Assembly: GCA_017507045.1 (NCBI GenBank)
Contig: JAFWBP010000017.1
Coordinates: forward strand, 62,001-126,000
Origin: Clostridia bacterium
GTDB lineage: Bacteria > Bacillota > Clostridia > Christensenellales > Borkfalkiaceae
Direction of reading: 5' to 3'
DNA length: 64,000 nt
Shown here: positions 33,328-42,349 of the stretch, piece by piece
How positions within the stretch are numbered: the first letter of the stretch is position 1
Layout: each line of letters opens with the position of its first letter
The notes under the pieces: generated by a model
Told to the model about the DNA's origin: nothing
Databases searched by the model: none
What the model saw: the letters and a program-made list of their open reading frames with translations, nothing else
Made by a program: the position numbers and the translations under genes

Positions 33328-34262
33328 AATTTGAAAAGAAGCGCAAAGAGAAAGCAAACGAGCGCAGAAACGGTTCCCTGCAAAATCTTCACAGTTAAAA
33401 AGCGCTTTGTGGAAACGTGCACCTGCGAAAGAAACGCAAGCTGTTGCAAGAGCACGCAGATTCCTCCGAACGTTACGAAAAATGTAGCGAGCGCAAGAGC
33501 GAGCGGCGAGGGGGCTTGTGCAAGAAACGCACACCCTGCCGTCATTTCAAGCAGTCCGCGCAGGAACGCTTCTGCAAGAGGTGCTGTGTGAAACGTGGCG
33601 CCAATATCTGCAATCATCTGCCCGAAAGCGTAAAACACGGCAATTGCGCCGCCCACGCAAAGTACGGATAAAACAGAGCCTTGCAGTACTTCGGAAAGAG
33701 AAATTCCTTCCTCGCTCCAAAAAGTCGCCGTGCTTTTTTGCGGCTTTGCCCCAAAACGCAGAAAAAAGCACACGGCAAAAACGCCCGTAAGGTGCGAAAG
33801 ATACATCACCCAACCTGCGGCGGCACTTTGAAACATTCCGCTTCCCACGGCGCCTACGAGGAAGGCGGGGCCCGTTGTTGTAGCGAGCGCCGAAATGCGA
33901 AATAGCTCTTCCTCTCCGATTACGTTTGCTTTTTTAAGATCGCATACCGTTTTCGCGCCTACGGGATAACCCGAAATAATAGAGAGCAGCGCCGCAAGCG
34001 CGCCTGCTCCCGAAATACGAAAGAGCTTTCCTGCAACGGGAGCCATTGCGCTTGAAGCTCTTTGAAAGAGCTTGCGCTTGGTGAAGATTGCCGTGAGAAA
34101 AAGCATGGGAAGGGTTGCGGGGAGCACGCTCACCGCCCATAGAGTAACGCCATCCTTCACGCTTTGGGCATAACGGGCAGGAAAGAGGAAAAAGAGCACG
34201 ATCGCAAGAAGGATCGCCGCCGTAAAGAGTGCTGAAGGAATTTTTTTTGCCGAGATCTTCAT
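33324..34262 (-). CDS. ylbJ: Sporulation integral membrane protein YlbJ
   Basis: 312 aa with about eight hydrophobic segments. YlbJ family features: SVLPATLPMLFL (~43), SIISGYPVGAKTVCDL (~95), ALATTTGPAFLVGAVG and the C-terminal pore-like LATFFVTFGGICVLLQ. In B. subtilis it is made in the mother cell under sigma E and is needed for spore cortex. Start ATG (34262) chosen for the family N-terminus; upstream in-frame codons would overlap the divergent gene. Converges with pheA, 4-nt overlap at the 3' ends. Confidence 0.88.
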   Translation of the reverse strand: MKISAKKIPSALFTAAILLAIVLFFLFPARYAQSVKDGVTLWAVSVLPATLPMLFLTAIFTKRKLFQRASSAMAPVAGKLFRISGAGALAALLSIISGYPVGAKTVCDLKKANVIGEEELFRISALATTTGPAFLVGAVGSGMFQSAAAGWVMYLSHLTGVFAVCFFLRFGAKPQKSTATFWSEEGISLSEVLQGSVLSVLCVGGAIAVFYAFGQMIADIGATFHTAPLAEAFLRGLLEMTAGCAFLAQAPSPLALALATFFVTFGGICVLLQQLAFLSQVHVSTKRFLTVKILQGTVSALVCFLFALLFKF

Positions 34263-34295
34263 ATATAAAATGGTTATGTTGCGAAAACTGCTTTT

Positions 34296-35084
34296 ATGAA
34301 GCAGTTGGGTTTGGCGCTCGGTGCCGGCGGTTCGCGCGGCATTGCGCATATCGGTTTTTTACAAGCGCTCGAGGAGGCGGATATCCGCCCGGCGTACGTT
34401 ACGGGCAGTTCAATGGGCGCAATCGTTGGCGCGTGTTACTGTGCAGGCATTGCGCCTGCGGCAATGAAAGAGGCTGTCATCGGGCTGAAGCTCGGCGATA
34501 TCGCAACGTTCAATCTTGCCCCTTTGCAGCAAAACGGACTTATGAAAACGGTGAAGGCGCGAAAGCGCATCGTCGGCCTCATGGGCGAAAAAAATTTTGA
34601 AGAACTTAAAATTCCCTTTGCATGCGTTGCAACCGATCTGATGGTAGGGCGAACGGTAACCCTGCGCAAGGGAAACGTTGCCGATGCAATTCTTGCATCC
34701 AGCGCCATTCCGGGTGCATTTATTCCTTCCGCATTTGGGAAGTACGAAATGCTCGTTGATGGCGGGCTTTTAGAGCGCGTTCCCACCCGCCAGCTGAAAA
34801 GGATGGGCGCGGAGGCAATCGTCGCCATAGATGTGCTTGGAAATTTAATCGGCAATAAGAAGCCAACGGGTAACCTTATCAACACGCTTTTGCGTTGCAT
34901 CGATCTCATGGATACCAGAACAACGCAGAGGAAGCGCACGGCGCGCAGGTACGTTGATCTCTGGCTTGAACCGGAGCTTGGCGATATGGATCAGTACGCC
35001 GTAAAAAATCTCGAATTTGCCTACGAAAAAGGGTATGAGCTTGGGAAGCTTCACACAAAAGGAATAAAAAAACTTTTACACTAA
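34296..35084 (+). CDS. Patatin-like phospholipase (second copy)
   Basis: 262 aa. GLALGAGGSRGIAHIGFLQALE (start; glycine-rich oxyanion loop), nucleophile GSSMG (~40) and the catalytic DGGLLERVP (~151). Distinct from the patatin at 16223 (about the same fold, different flanks). Divergent from ylbJ with only 33 nt between start codons. Ends 5 nt before rarA, so probably co-transcribed. Confidence 0.88.
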   Translation: MKQLGLALGAGGSRGIAHIGFLQALEEADIRPAYVTGSSMGAIVGACYCAGIAPAAMKEAVIGLKLGDIATFNLAPLQQNGLMKTVKARKRIVGLMGEKNFEELKIPFACVATDLMVGRTVTLRKGNVADAILASSAIPGAFIPSAFGKYEMLVDGGLLERVPTRQLKRMGAEAIVAIDVLGNLIGNKKPTGNLINTLLRCIDLMDTRTTQRKRTARRYVDLWLEPELGDMDQYAVKNLEFAYEKGYELGKLHTKGIKKLLH

Positions 35085-35089
35085 CGAAT

Positions 35090-36394
35090 ATGGATCTTTT
35101 TGATTTTAACGACAACGAGGAACGCGCCAAGCCGCTTGCCGAGCGCATGCGCGCCTCAACATTCAAGGATTTCGTGGGGCAGCGCCATCTCATTTCAGAG
35201 GGATCGCTGCTGCGCCGTGCCATTTCGCTCGATCGCCTCGGAAGCTGTATCTTCTGGGGTCCGCCCGGCTGTGGAAAAACCACGCTCGCCAACGTTATCG
35301 CCGCGCAAACGAACGCAGAATTTATCAAGCTCAACGCCGTTAATGCAGGCGTAGCCGACGTAAAGAAGGCTGTGGAAAAGGCGAGGGAAAATCTGCGTAT
35401 GTTCGGAAAGCGTACATACCTCATGCTCGATGAGTGCCACCGCTTCAACAAAACGCAATCGGATTCCCTTCTTCCCGCCATTGAGCAGGGCACAATTCTC
35501 TTCATCGGCTCCACAACGGAAAATCCTTACGCCTCGATGACGCCCGCTATCGTTTCCCGTTGCCGCGTGTTTCAATTCGAAGCGCTTACGGCGGCGGATA
35601 TCAAAAGCGCGCTCGAAAGGGCGCTTTCCGATAAGCGGAAGGGGCTGGGAAGCTACGGTGCAGAGGTGGAGGAGGAAGCGCTCACCCATCTCGCCGTTAC
35701 GGCGGGGGGGGATCTGCGCACGGCGTATAACGCCTTAGAGCTTGCCGTGCTTACCACGCCGCCCGCGGAGGATGGAAAGATCCGCGTAAAACTCTCCGAT
35801 GCCGAGCAATCCATCCAGCGCAAGGCGCTCTCTTATAACGAGGATCTCTATTACGATATTCTCTCGGCGTTCTGCAAATCGCTTCGCGGAAGCGATGCCA
35901 ACGCCGTGCTCTACTACGCCATGCGCCTCATCGAGGGCGGGTGCGATCCTTTGCTCGTGATCCGCAGGCTGATCGCCCATTCCGCAGAGGACGTGGGTAT
36001 GAGTGATCCGCAGGCGCTTCTCATGGCAACGGCGGCGCTCACGGCATTCAAGAATATGGGCTATCCCGAGGGGCTTCTTCCGCTCAGCGAGGCGATCATT
36101 TATGTGTGCGAAGCGGAGAAGAGCAACTCCGTTGTTATGGCGATGGACGCCGCACGCGCCGATGCCAAAAACAACCGTGACGACGATATTCCGCGCTATC
36201 TCCGTGATAGCTCCTATGCAAGCAAGGAGATGAAGGCGGCAAGCAAGGGCTACAAATATCCACACAACTACGGCGGCTACGTGGAGCAGCAGTATCTGCC
36301 CGATTCCCTCAAGGATCGGGTGTACTACACGCCTTCCGATCGCGGCTACGAAAAAACGGTGCAGGAGATTCGCAAGAATAAAGGGAAACCGTGA
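35090..36394 (+). CDS. rarA: Replication-associated recombination protein A (RarA/MgsA)
   Basis: 434-aa AAA+ ATPase of the RarA/Mgs1/WRNIP1 family acting at stalled forks. AFKDFVGQRHLI-like start, Walker A FWGPPGCGKTTLANVIA (~62), Walker B YLMLDECHRFNKTQSD (~118), sensor I STTENPYASMTPAIVSRCRVF; C-terminal tetramerisation part with the conserved DDDIPRYLRDSSYASKEM and YKYPHNYGGYVEQQYLPD. Full length. Confidence 0.95.
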   Translation: MDLFDFNDNEERAKPLAERMRASTFKDFVGQRHLISEGSLLRRAISLDRLGSCIFWGPPGCGKTTLANVIAAQTNAEFIKLNAVNAGVADVKKAVEKARENLRMFGKRTYLMLDECHRFNKTQSDSLLPAIEQGTILFIGSTTENPYASMTPAIVSRCRVFQFEALTAADIKSALERALSDKRKGLGSYGAEVEEEALTHLAVTAGGDLRTAYNALELAVLTTPPAEDGKIRVKLSDAEQSIQRKALSYNEDLYYDILSAFCKSLRGSDANAVLYYAMRLIEGGCDPLLVIRRLIAHSAEDVGMSDPQALLMATAALTAFKNMGYPEGLLPLSEAIIYVCEAEKSNSVVMAMDAARADAKNNRDDDIPRYLRDSSYASKEMKAASKGYKYPHNYGGYVEQQYLPDSLKDRVYYTPSDRGYEKTVQEIRKNKGKP

Positions 36395-36438
36395 TATAAC
36401 GCAGAAGGATTCTTGAAATAGCTGCATCTGCAAATTTC

Positions 36439-36467
36439 GGCATATTCCGATGGGATATGCCTTTTTT
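36439..36467 (+). terminator. Rho-independent terminator after rarA
   Basis: GGCATATTCC (36439-36448) and GGGATATGCC (36452-36461) form a 10-bp stem with one G-U pair and a 3-nt loop, then six T. It separates rarA from the sporulation cluster. Confidence 0.9.
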
Positions 36468-36484
36468 CGTGCCTTTTAAGCCTT

Positions 36485-36490
36485 TATAAT
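36485..36490 (+). promoter_or_regulatory. -10 box of the spoIIGA-sigE promoter
   Basis: TATAAT at 36485-36490 with no consensus -35 at 17 nt. B. subtilis spoIIG is a sigma A promoter activated by Spo0A with an abnormal -35; the look is similar, but no TGTCGAA box was found in the ~90 nt upstream. Confidence 0.5.
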
Positions 36491-36509
36491 GCTTTTCACG
36501 GAGCGAGGT

Positions 36510-37307
36510 ATGATCGTTTATGTAGAAATCGCATTTCTTGAAAATTTCCTACTCGACGGAGTGCTTTTATTCCTCGCCTTATCGTGTGCCCGTGTGAAAA
36601 TTTCCGTTTGGCGGCTAATGCTTTCTGCGGCGATCGGCGCTTTGGAAGCCGTTCTTTTTCCTGCAATCGTCTTGCCGGCGTGGGGGGCGTACGCCGTAAA
36701 ATTTTTGGGCGGCGTGCTTTTGATCCTTGTTGCCGTGCGAGAAAAGCGCGTAAAGCCATACCTGATTGCATCCGCCGCCTTCTTTTTTTTCACCTTCGCG
36801 CTCGGTGGGCTCCTTACGGCGGCGTATTCCTTTTTCAACGTACAATACGCGGAGGGGAAGGGTTATTTCGTGGAGGGAGCACCCGTAGGGCTTGTTTTCG
36901 GCTGTGCCGCAATCTTTACCCTTGCGGTATTCCATATCTCCAAATCCTTTTACCGCTATCGGCAGGTGAAAAAAAATCTTCTTGCCTGCACGCTCAAAGC
37001 GGGAAGCCGAGAGGTGCGTTGGCAGGGCTTGGCGGATAGCGGGAACTGCCTTTTCTATCACGGAAAGCCCGTGTGCGTAACTTCCGCAGCTGCCATTTTC
37101 GCTCTTTTCGGCAAATGCGTAAAAGAGGCAGGGCGAATGATCGTGGGCACCGTGAACGGAAACCGCGAAGCGCCCGTTTTCAAATGTGAACGCATGCAAA
37201 TCACGGCTGGGGAGAAAACGCTCGTACGCGAAGAAGTGTATCTTACCGTGGGCGAAGTTTCCGCCGAATATCAACTCATTCTGCACACGGCACTCATGGA
37301 GGCGTAA
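36510..37307 (+). CDS. spoIIGA: Sigma-E processing peptidase SpoIIGA
   Basis: 265 aa. Five N-terminal membrane segments (1-~150) and a cytoplasmic aspartic protease domain with [16 protein letters not shown] (~176; the D-S/T-G motif). It cleaves pro-sigma E at the septum once signalled from the forespore. Start ATG 36510, 4-7 nt after GGAG/GAGG; an ATG at 36489 overlaps the -10 box. sigE follows after 1 nt. The C-terminal half is shorter than in Bacillus. Confidence 0.9.
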   Translation: MIVYVEIAFLENFLLDGVLLFLALSCARVKISVWRLMLSAAIGALEAVLFPAIVLPAWGAYAVKFLGGVLLILVAVREKRVKPYLIASAAFFFFTFALGGLLTAAYSFFNVQYAEGKGYFVEGAPVGLVFGCAAIFTLAVFHISKSFYRYRQVKKNLLACTLKAGSREVRWQGLADSGNCLFYHGKPVCVTSAAAIFALFGKCVKEAGRMIVGTVNGNREAPVFKCERMQITAGEKTLVREEVYLTVGEVSAEYQLILHTALMEA

Positions 37308-37308
37308 T

Positions 37309-38019
37309 ATGAATCTTTTTGCAAAGCTGAAAGCTTTTCTTCAACAATTCAAAGTCAGCGAAAATATCGTGCACTATCTCTGCGGGAGCGAGGCGCTCCC
37401 ACTTCCCCTCTCCGTGGAAGAGGAGGCGAATATGCTCAAAAAGCTCGAAGAAGGAGAGGATGCGGAAACGGTGAAGGCAAAGCTCATTGAGCACAATCTG
37501 CGCCTCGTCGTATACATCTCCCGAAAATTTGAGAACACGGGGGTGGATGCCGATGATCTCATTTCCATCGGCACGATCGGGCTCATCAAGGCGATCGGCT
37601 CCTTTCGCACGGATAAGAACATCAAGCTCGCAACCTATGCTTCCCGCTGTATTGAGAATGAGATCCTCATGTATCTACGGCGCACGGTGAAACTCAAGAG
37701 CGAGATATCCTTTGATGAGCCTCTCAATACCGATTTCGAGGGCAACGAGCTGCTCCTTTCCGATATTCTCGGTACCGATTGCGAAACGGTGTACGGAGGC
37801 GTGGAATCTAACGTGGAAAAGGAGCTGTTGCGCGACGCATTAAAAAAACTCCCCGATCGGGAGCAAAAGATCATGTATATGCGATTCGGCTTAGGCGGCG
37901 GTGAGGAGATGACGCAAAAGGACGTTGCCGATGCGCTCGGCATCTCGCAGAGCTATATCTCCCGCCTTGAAAAGAAGATCATTGAACGGCTGAAAAAGGA
38001 GATCTCCAAGCTCGTTTAG
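37309..38019 (+). CDS. sigE: Sporulation sigma factor E (pro-form)
   Basis: 236 aa. The N-terminus (~1-25) is an amphipathic pro-sequence, ending near [12 protein letters not shown], like the B. subtilis cleavage region (YYIGGSEALPPP). Then the sigma-70 regions: [30 protein letters not shown] (2.1-2.3 area), [29 protein letters not shown] and [23 protein letters not shown] (4.2). Mother-cell sigma of early sporulation. It ends with TAG, so TAG is a stop in this genome. Confidence 0.97.
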   Translation: MNLFAKLKAFLQQFKVSENIVHYLCGSEALPLPLSVEEEANMLKKLEEGEDAETVKAKLIEHNLRLVVYISRKFENTGVDADDLISIGTIGLIKAIGSFRTDKNIKLATYASRCIENEILMYLRRTVKLKSEISFDEPLNTDFEGNELLLSDILGTDCETVYGGVESNVEKELLRDALKKLPDREQKIMYMRFGLGGGEEMTQKDVADALGISQSYISRLEKKIIERLKKEISKLV

Positions 38020-38122
38020 CTTTTCCCGCTCACAAAATATAGCACAGTTCACGGTAAACCGAATAAAAACACGCGCGTTGCAGATACTTCCATCCTGAGT
38101 ACATAGCAAAGGGAGGTGGAGT

Positions 38123-38893
38123 ATGCTCAACAAGGTTAATATCTGCGGCGTGGATACGGCAGGATTACCCAAACTTACGGCAGAGGAAAACGAGGAGCTT
38201 ATGATTAGGCTCAAAAAGGGGGATAAAGCAGCGCGCGATCGCTTCATCGTGGGAAATATGCGCCTCGTGCTTTCGCTCGTGAAAAGGTTTTGGGCGAAGA
38301 ACGCGAATGCAGACGACGTGTTTCAAGCGGGCTGCGTGGGGCTTATCAAGGCAATTGATAACTTCGATTTGAAGTTTGGCGTGAAGTTTTCAACTTACGC
38401 TGTTCCCATGATCCTCGGCGAGATAAAGCGCTACCTCAGAGATGGCAACTCCCTTCGGGTGAGCCGTTCCATCCGCGATACCGCATACCGCATTCTCAAG
38501 GTGCGAGAGGGCATTGAGGAGCGGGATGAAGAGGCAACCATCGAAAAGATCGCCGCCGTTATGCAGGTGAAGGAGCGCGAAGTGGTGTACGCGCTCGATG
38601 CGATCTCCGATCCCGTTTCCCTTTACGATCCCGTATATAACAAAACAGGGGATACCCTTCAGCTTGTTGATCAGCTCTACGATGAATCGCAAAGCGATGA
38701 GATCTGGACGGAGCGCGTAGCGCTCAAAGAAGCGATCGATCGGCTCACGGAGCGGGAAAAGAAAATTCTCATGCTTCGCTACTACGAGGGAAAAACGCAA
38801 ACGGAAATTTCCGCAGAGGTGGGAATTTCGCAGGCACAGGTCTCCCGCCTTGAAAAAAACGCGCTCGGCACCATTCGCAGGGAAATTTCGTAA
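38123..38893 (+). CDS. sigG: Sporulation sigma factor G
   Basis: 256 aa. NKVNICGVDTAGLPKLTAEEN is the sigma G N-terminus; DDVFQAGCVGLIKAIDNFD, FSTYAVPMILGEIKRYLRDGNSLRVSRS and EGKTQTEISAEVGISQAQVSRLEK follow. Late forespore sigma. SD GGGAGGTGG 7 nt before the ATG. It sits 103 nt after sigE, the classical spoIIGA-sigE-sigG order, with its own upstream region; no confident sigma F promoter could be assigned by eye. Confidence 0.97.
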   Translation: MLNKVNICGVDTAGLPKLTAEENEELMIRLKKGDKAARDRFIVGNMRLVLSLVKRFWAKNANADDVFQAGCVGLIKAIDNFDLKFGVKFSTYAVPMILGEIKRYLRDGNSLRVSRSIRDTAYRILKVREGIEERDEEATIEKIAAVMQVKEREVVYALDAISDPVSLYDPVYNKTGDTLQLVDQLYDESQSDEIWTERVALKEAIDRLTEREKKILMLRYYEGKTQTEISAEVGISQAQVSRLEKNALGTIRREIS

Positions 38894-38931
38894 AGCGGAA
38901 ACTTTTTATAAAACTTTGCATACGATAGGGT

Positions 38932-39258
38932 GTGGAAACAAGTTTTTTAGAGCTGAAACGAAAGGAAACGATCAACCTCATTGATGGCAAGAGCCTTGGA
39001 AAGGTTTGCGATGTCGTATTCACCTGGCCGGAAGGAAGGGTGCAGGGAATCGTGGTTCCGGGCGGAAAGGGCTTCCGCTGGGGGAAGGCCGATCTCTTTA
39101 TCGATTTGAAATGCGTGAAAAAGATTGGAGTAGACGTCGTTCTCGTGGAAATAAAGGCGGCGCCAAAGCCGGATAAAAAGCGCGGTAAATGGGAGGAAAG
39201 CTCTTCGGAGCTGCCGTCTCCTCGCAGCGATCGGCGCGATTACGGTGAATATGAATAA
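38932..39258 (+). CDS. YlmC/YmxH-family sporulation protein (PRC barrel)
   Basis: 108 aa, GTG start. PRC-barrel pattern: LELKRKETINLIDGKSLGKVCDV and GRVQGIVVPGGKGF (~37), then ADLFIDLKCVKKIGVDVVLV; the C-terminus is charged and variable. YlmC/YmxH proteins are sporulation-associated in Firmicutes with unknown biochemistry. Its place directly after sigG suits this. A CATACGAT sequence before the start resembles a sigma E -10 box. Confidence 0.85.
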   Translation: METSFLELKRKETINLIDGKSLGKVCDVVFTWPEGRVQGIVVPGGKGFRWGKADLFIDLKCVKKIGVDVVLVEIKAAPKPDKKRGKWEESSSELPSPRSDRRDYGEYE

Positions 39259-39260
39259 AA

Positions 39261-39297
39261 AAAACGGCGGAAAATTACCGAGAATCCGCCGTTTTTT
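39261..39297. terminator. Bidirectional terminator between ymxH and the DnaD-like gene
   Basis: AAAACGGCGGA (39261-39271) pairs with TCCGCCGTTTT (39285-39295) around a 13-nt loop, with A- and T-runs on both sides, so it serves the converging genes. Confidence 0.9.
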
Positions 39298-39308
39298 CGT
39301 GTTAACAT

Positions 39309-39331
39309 AGTACTATGCGTGAAATAGTATT
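39309..39331 (-). repeat. 23-bp near-palindrome, copy 4
   Basis: On + AGTACTAT, centre GCGTGAA, ATAGTATT; on - AATACTAT-TTCACGC-ATAGTACT. It touches the stop codon of the DnaD-like gene and lies beside the terminator. Confidence 0.65.
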
Positions 39332-41043
39332 TACTTTTTGTAGCAATTACAGGCATGCCCATTGGGCAAGAACCCGGTATCCGAGCATTTCGCACAAGCG
39401 TAGTTGGGCATAAAATCGCGCTCGGTGAGGTGAAGGCGCAAGAGTGCGTTTTCACGCTCTCTTTTCGCGTGCTCGAGCGCTTCGCGAAGAGAGGGAAGCA
39501 TATCGGGCGTGTAAAGCTCGGCTTTTGCAATAGCTATTTCGCTTCTGCGAATAACTGCCTCCGCTTCCATAAACGCTTCATCCTTTTCGGCGATCGCCCT
39601 TGCTCGCCGCACGCCGCGCATCGCGATATCTTGGCGCGCGGAATAGAAACGTTCCCGTTCACTGCGCTCATCTGCGGCGATCGTTGCTTCGCTTTTATAA
39701 GTTGCCGCAGCGGCCGATCTCGGTGCTTCACGTTCGGGGATCTCCGAGGGCGAATAGGCGCCAAGCCGTTTCCACTCCGAAAGAAGCTTGTTCATGTAGG
39801 AGAGGGGAGCTTGCGCGTTTGCGCTTCGGCGCGCAGCCTCCAAAATCATCTCATCGGAAAAGCTCCAGCTGCGCCATGTTGCGATCATATCCAGCGCTGC
39901 TTGCGTTTTTTTCACAACGCCGCACAGAGATTGTATGCTCTGAAGCAGTTTGAATTGCTTTTCTCTTCCCGCACAGTAGGCCTTCACGCTCTCTTGATCT
40001 ACCACGCCGCCTGCATACATCTCGGCAAGCAGGGTATCAAGCTCGGCAAATCCGTAAGAGAGGCGCATTCCCAGCCCTGCCACGCGTACGAGGCTTTCTT
40101 CATCGTAGCCGCGCTCCAGCCACTTTTCGGCGTATTCTTCGATATAGGGGCGAGGATTTTGCACCTTCACACCCAACTTTCTCGCCACCTTGAACACGGC
40201 GTTTGCCATCGTTTCCCGCTCGGCAAGATAGTTCTTTGCTTCCGATTCCGATGAATAACCCCGCTCCAAAAGCTCTGCGATGAGCTGATCGAGGGTGGCA
40301 AGCGAGCCTTTTTTGAGCGCTTGCGCACAGGCGTAAACGGCACCGAGCTCCATGCCCGCACCCCGCCACCGCTCGAGCAATTCGTAATCGGCATCCTGCG
40401 GCTTTCTGGTGATCGTAAGCAGGTGGAAGATCTTGGCAAGCTCTTCCTGATGGGCGTTGTAATCGGCGTATTCCGCTTCCACCTGTTCGTATGTATACTT
40501 ATGCTCGCGCACCAACTTTTTTGCGGCGTTGAGCAGGTGGTTTGCGGTGAGCCGTGCGCCCTGCTTTTTCACGTAATACTCCACGACGAGCAAAAACGCC
40601 TGATGCTCCATGGGATAGTTTTCGAGAAACTCTAAAATGCGTTGCTGTTCGTATGCCCTGAAATCTTTTCCGGCCTTTTGCAAGAGCTTGAAAAGCTCGC
40701 GGTTGAACGCGGCGTATTTTTCGGGGCGAATGGGCTTAGGCTTTCCAACGGAAGCGCTCACGGGAAGATATTCCACATAGAGGGGATTGCGCGAAAGCAC
40801 TTGCACGAGCCCGCATTCTTCCCAAAAGGCAAAGATCTCTTCCAGCCGTTTCAAGGGAATACGCAGCAGTTTTGCCGTGCTTTCCCCATCGAAATCCCCC
40901 GCATAGCTGCAAAGATACAGCCCGTAGAGATAGGCACGAACGGCATCTCCGTTCGCCTCGGGAAGGTACTTCGTAATGAACTGATTCTCCACACTCGTGA
41001 ACAGATTCTCGTTAAAATCCTTCGAAAAGGAGCTGAAAGACAT
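39331..41043 (-). CDS. DnaD/DnaB-type replication initiation protein with DnaI-like zinc module
   Basis: 570 aa. N-terminal winged-helix region (~10-105), then two DnaB_2-like domains (~120-200, ENYPMEHQAFLLVVEYYVKK; ~395-450, MIATWRSWSFSDEMILEAAR), as in B. subtilis DnaB/DnaD replication proteins that load helicase. The last ~90 residues (RERFYSARQ ... CAKCSDTGFLPNGHACNCYKK) resemble the N-terminal zinc module of the DnaI/DnaC helicase loader, which binds DnaB helicase. In Clostridia dnaD is usually followed by the AAA+ dnaC; here a terminator follows directly and no ATPase is present. Start ATG 41043; the earlier in-frame ATG overlaps the promoter. Confidence 0.82.
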   Translation of the reverse strand: MSFSSFSKDFNENLFTSVENQFITKYLPEANGDAVRAYLYGLYLCSYAGDFDGESTAKLLRIPLKRLEEIFAFWEECGLVQVLSRNPLYVEYLPVSASVGKPKPIRPEKYAAFNRELFKLLQKAGKDFRAYEQQRILEFLENYPMEHQAFLLVVEYYVKKQGARLTANHLLNAAKKLVREHKYTYEQVEAEYADYNAHQEELAKIFHLLTITRKPQDADYELLERWRGAGMELGAVYACAQALKKGSLATLDQLIAELLERGYSSESEAKNYLAERETMANAVFKVARKLGVKVQNPRPYIEEYAEKWLERGYDEESLVRVAGLGMRLSYGFAELDTLLAEMYAGGVVDQESVKAYCAGREKQFKLLQSIQSLCGVVKKTQAALDMIATWRSWSFSDEMILEAARRSANAQAPLSYMNKLLSEWKRLGAYSPSEIPEREAPRSAAAATYKSEATIAADERSERERFYSARQDIAMRGVRRARAIAEKDEAFMEAEAVIRRSEIAIAKAELYTPDMLPSLREALEHAKRERENALLRLHLTERDFMPNYACAKCSDTGFLPNGHACNCYKK

Positions 41044-41092
41044 AATTTCCTCACAATCGGCTTGCGTTTTTTCCTGAAAATACCAACAACGC

Positions 41093-41121
41093 TTGCTTTT
41101 TTTCGGTAATCGTTGTATAAT
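41093..41121 (+). promoter_or_regulatory. Sigma-A promoter of sbcDC
   Basis: TTGCTT (41093-41098), 17-nt spacer, TATAAT (41116-41121), about 68 nt before sbcD. Confidence 0.65.
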
Positions 41122-41150
41122 AGTATAGCACACCGCCCATGAAAAAGCAA
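41122..41150 (-). promoter_or_regulatory. Sigma-A promoter of the DnaD-like gene
   Basis: On -, TTGCTT (41150-41145), 17-nt spacer, TATACT (41127-41122). It abuts the + promoter back to back, so the two polymerases may compete. Confidence 0.65.
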
Positions 41151-41188
41151 AGTGTTTTCGTGCCGGCGGAAAAATTTTTCAAGTACCG

Positions 41189-42349
41189 ATGGGAATGAAA
41201 ATCCTTCACACCTCCGATTGGCATCTCGGCAAACGGCTCATGGAGCGTGAACGCCTCCCTGAACAAAAGAGGGTTCTTGCCGAAATTGCAAATATATGCG
41301 AAGAGCGTGACGTGGAGCTCGTGCTTGTCGCGGGCGACGTCTTCGATAGTTATCTTCCGCCGGCTGAGGCAGAGGAAGTTTTTTTCCGTTTTGTGAAGGA
41401 AATTGCAGGGGAGAAGCGTGCCGTTGCGGTTATCAGCGGAAATCATGACGACGGCGTACGCCTTTCCGCTTCCGCGCCCCTCGCCGCAGACGACGGCGTG
41501 TATATCTTCGGAGGGCGTTCGCAAGCGTTTCCCGTTGGCGGCAATCGCCCCGTGCGTGCCGTTGAAGCAGGGGAAAGCTACGTTATCATAGAAAATTCCA
41601 AAGGGGAAAGGGTGTATATCAACGCGCTTCCTTATCCCAATGAGGCGCGCCTCAAGGAGGAAAAAACGGAGGAAAGCTACGCCGAAAAAGCACAGCGTTG
41701 GATCCGCGCAGGCGATGCCGCTTACGATGGCAAAATGCCGCACATTCTTCTTACGCACCTCTTCGTAGCAGGCGGCTGCGTGGCGGAGAGCGAACGCGAT
41801 ATTTCTCTCGGCGGCGCGCGCGCCGTGCCCATTTCCGCCCTGCCCGATTTCGGCTACACTGCGCTCGGGCATCTTCACAGAGGGCAAAAGGCGGGAAATT
41901 ACGCGCGTTACAGCGGCTCGCTCTTGCAATATTCCTTCGATGAAGCCGGCACCGAGAAGGGCGCGATTCTTCTCGAAACGGGCGAAGAGGGGATCACCGT
42001 TCTCGAAGAGATCCCCTTCAAGGAAGGCGTTCGCCTCGTGCGCCTGGAGGCGGCAAGTGTTGATGATGCGCTAACGCTCCTTCGCATGCACGAGGGAAAA
42101 TATATTGAGCTGACGCTTCGCCTTTCGGCGCCCCTTTCCGCCGTGGAAACGAAGGCGCTCCGCGAAGCGAACGAGGGGCTGATTACCGTGATTGCACGCG
42201 TCGATGCGAGCGAAGAATCGCCAATCGTTCGGCGCGCAAAGCTGAGCGCAGGGGAGCTTTTTGCGGAATACTACCGAACGCAGTTTTCCAAAGAGCCTGT
42301 GGCGCAGTTGAGCGAAGCGTTTTTGCGCCTCGTGGAGGAAGGATCATGA
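41189..42349 (+). CDS. sbcD: Exonuclease subunit SbcD (Mre11 family)
   Basis: 386 aa. Metallophosphatase motifs: LHTSDWHLGK (~8), VLVAGDVFDSY, VISGNHDDG, LLTHLFVAGG and LGHLHRGQ, all active-site residues present. With SbcC it cleaves hairpins and blocked DNA ends. The start is ATG 41189 or 41195; neither has a clear ribosome site. Stop overlaps sbcC by 4 nt. Confidence 0.95.
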   Translation: MGMKILHTSDWHLGKRLMERERLPEQKRVLAEIANICEERDVELVLVAGDVFDSYLPPAEAEEVFFRFVKEIAGEKRAVAVISGNHDDGVRLSASAPLAADDGVYIFGGRSQAFPVGGNRPVRAVEAGESYVIIENSKGERVYINALPYPNEARLKEEKTEESYAEKAQRWIRAGDAAYDGKMPHILLTHLFVAGGCVAESERDISLGGARAVPISALPDFGYTALGHLHRGQKAGNYARYSGSLLQYSFDEAGTEKGAILLETGEEGITVLEEIPFKEGVRLVRLEAASVDDALTLLRMHEGKYIELTLRLSAPLSAVETKALREANEGLITVIARVDASEESPIVRRAKLSAGELFAEYYRTQFSKEPVAQLSEAFLRLVEEGS

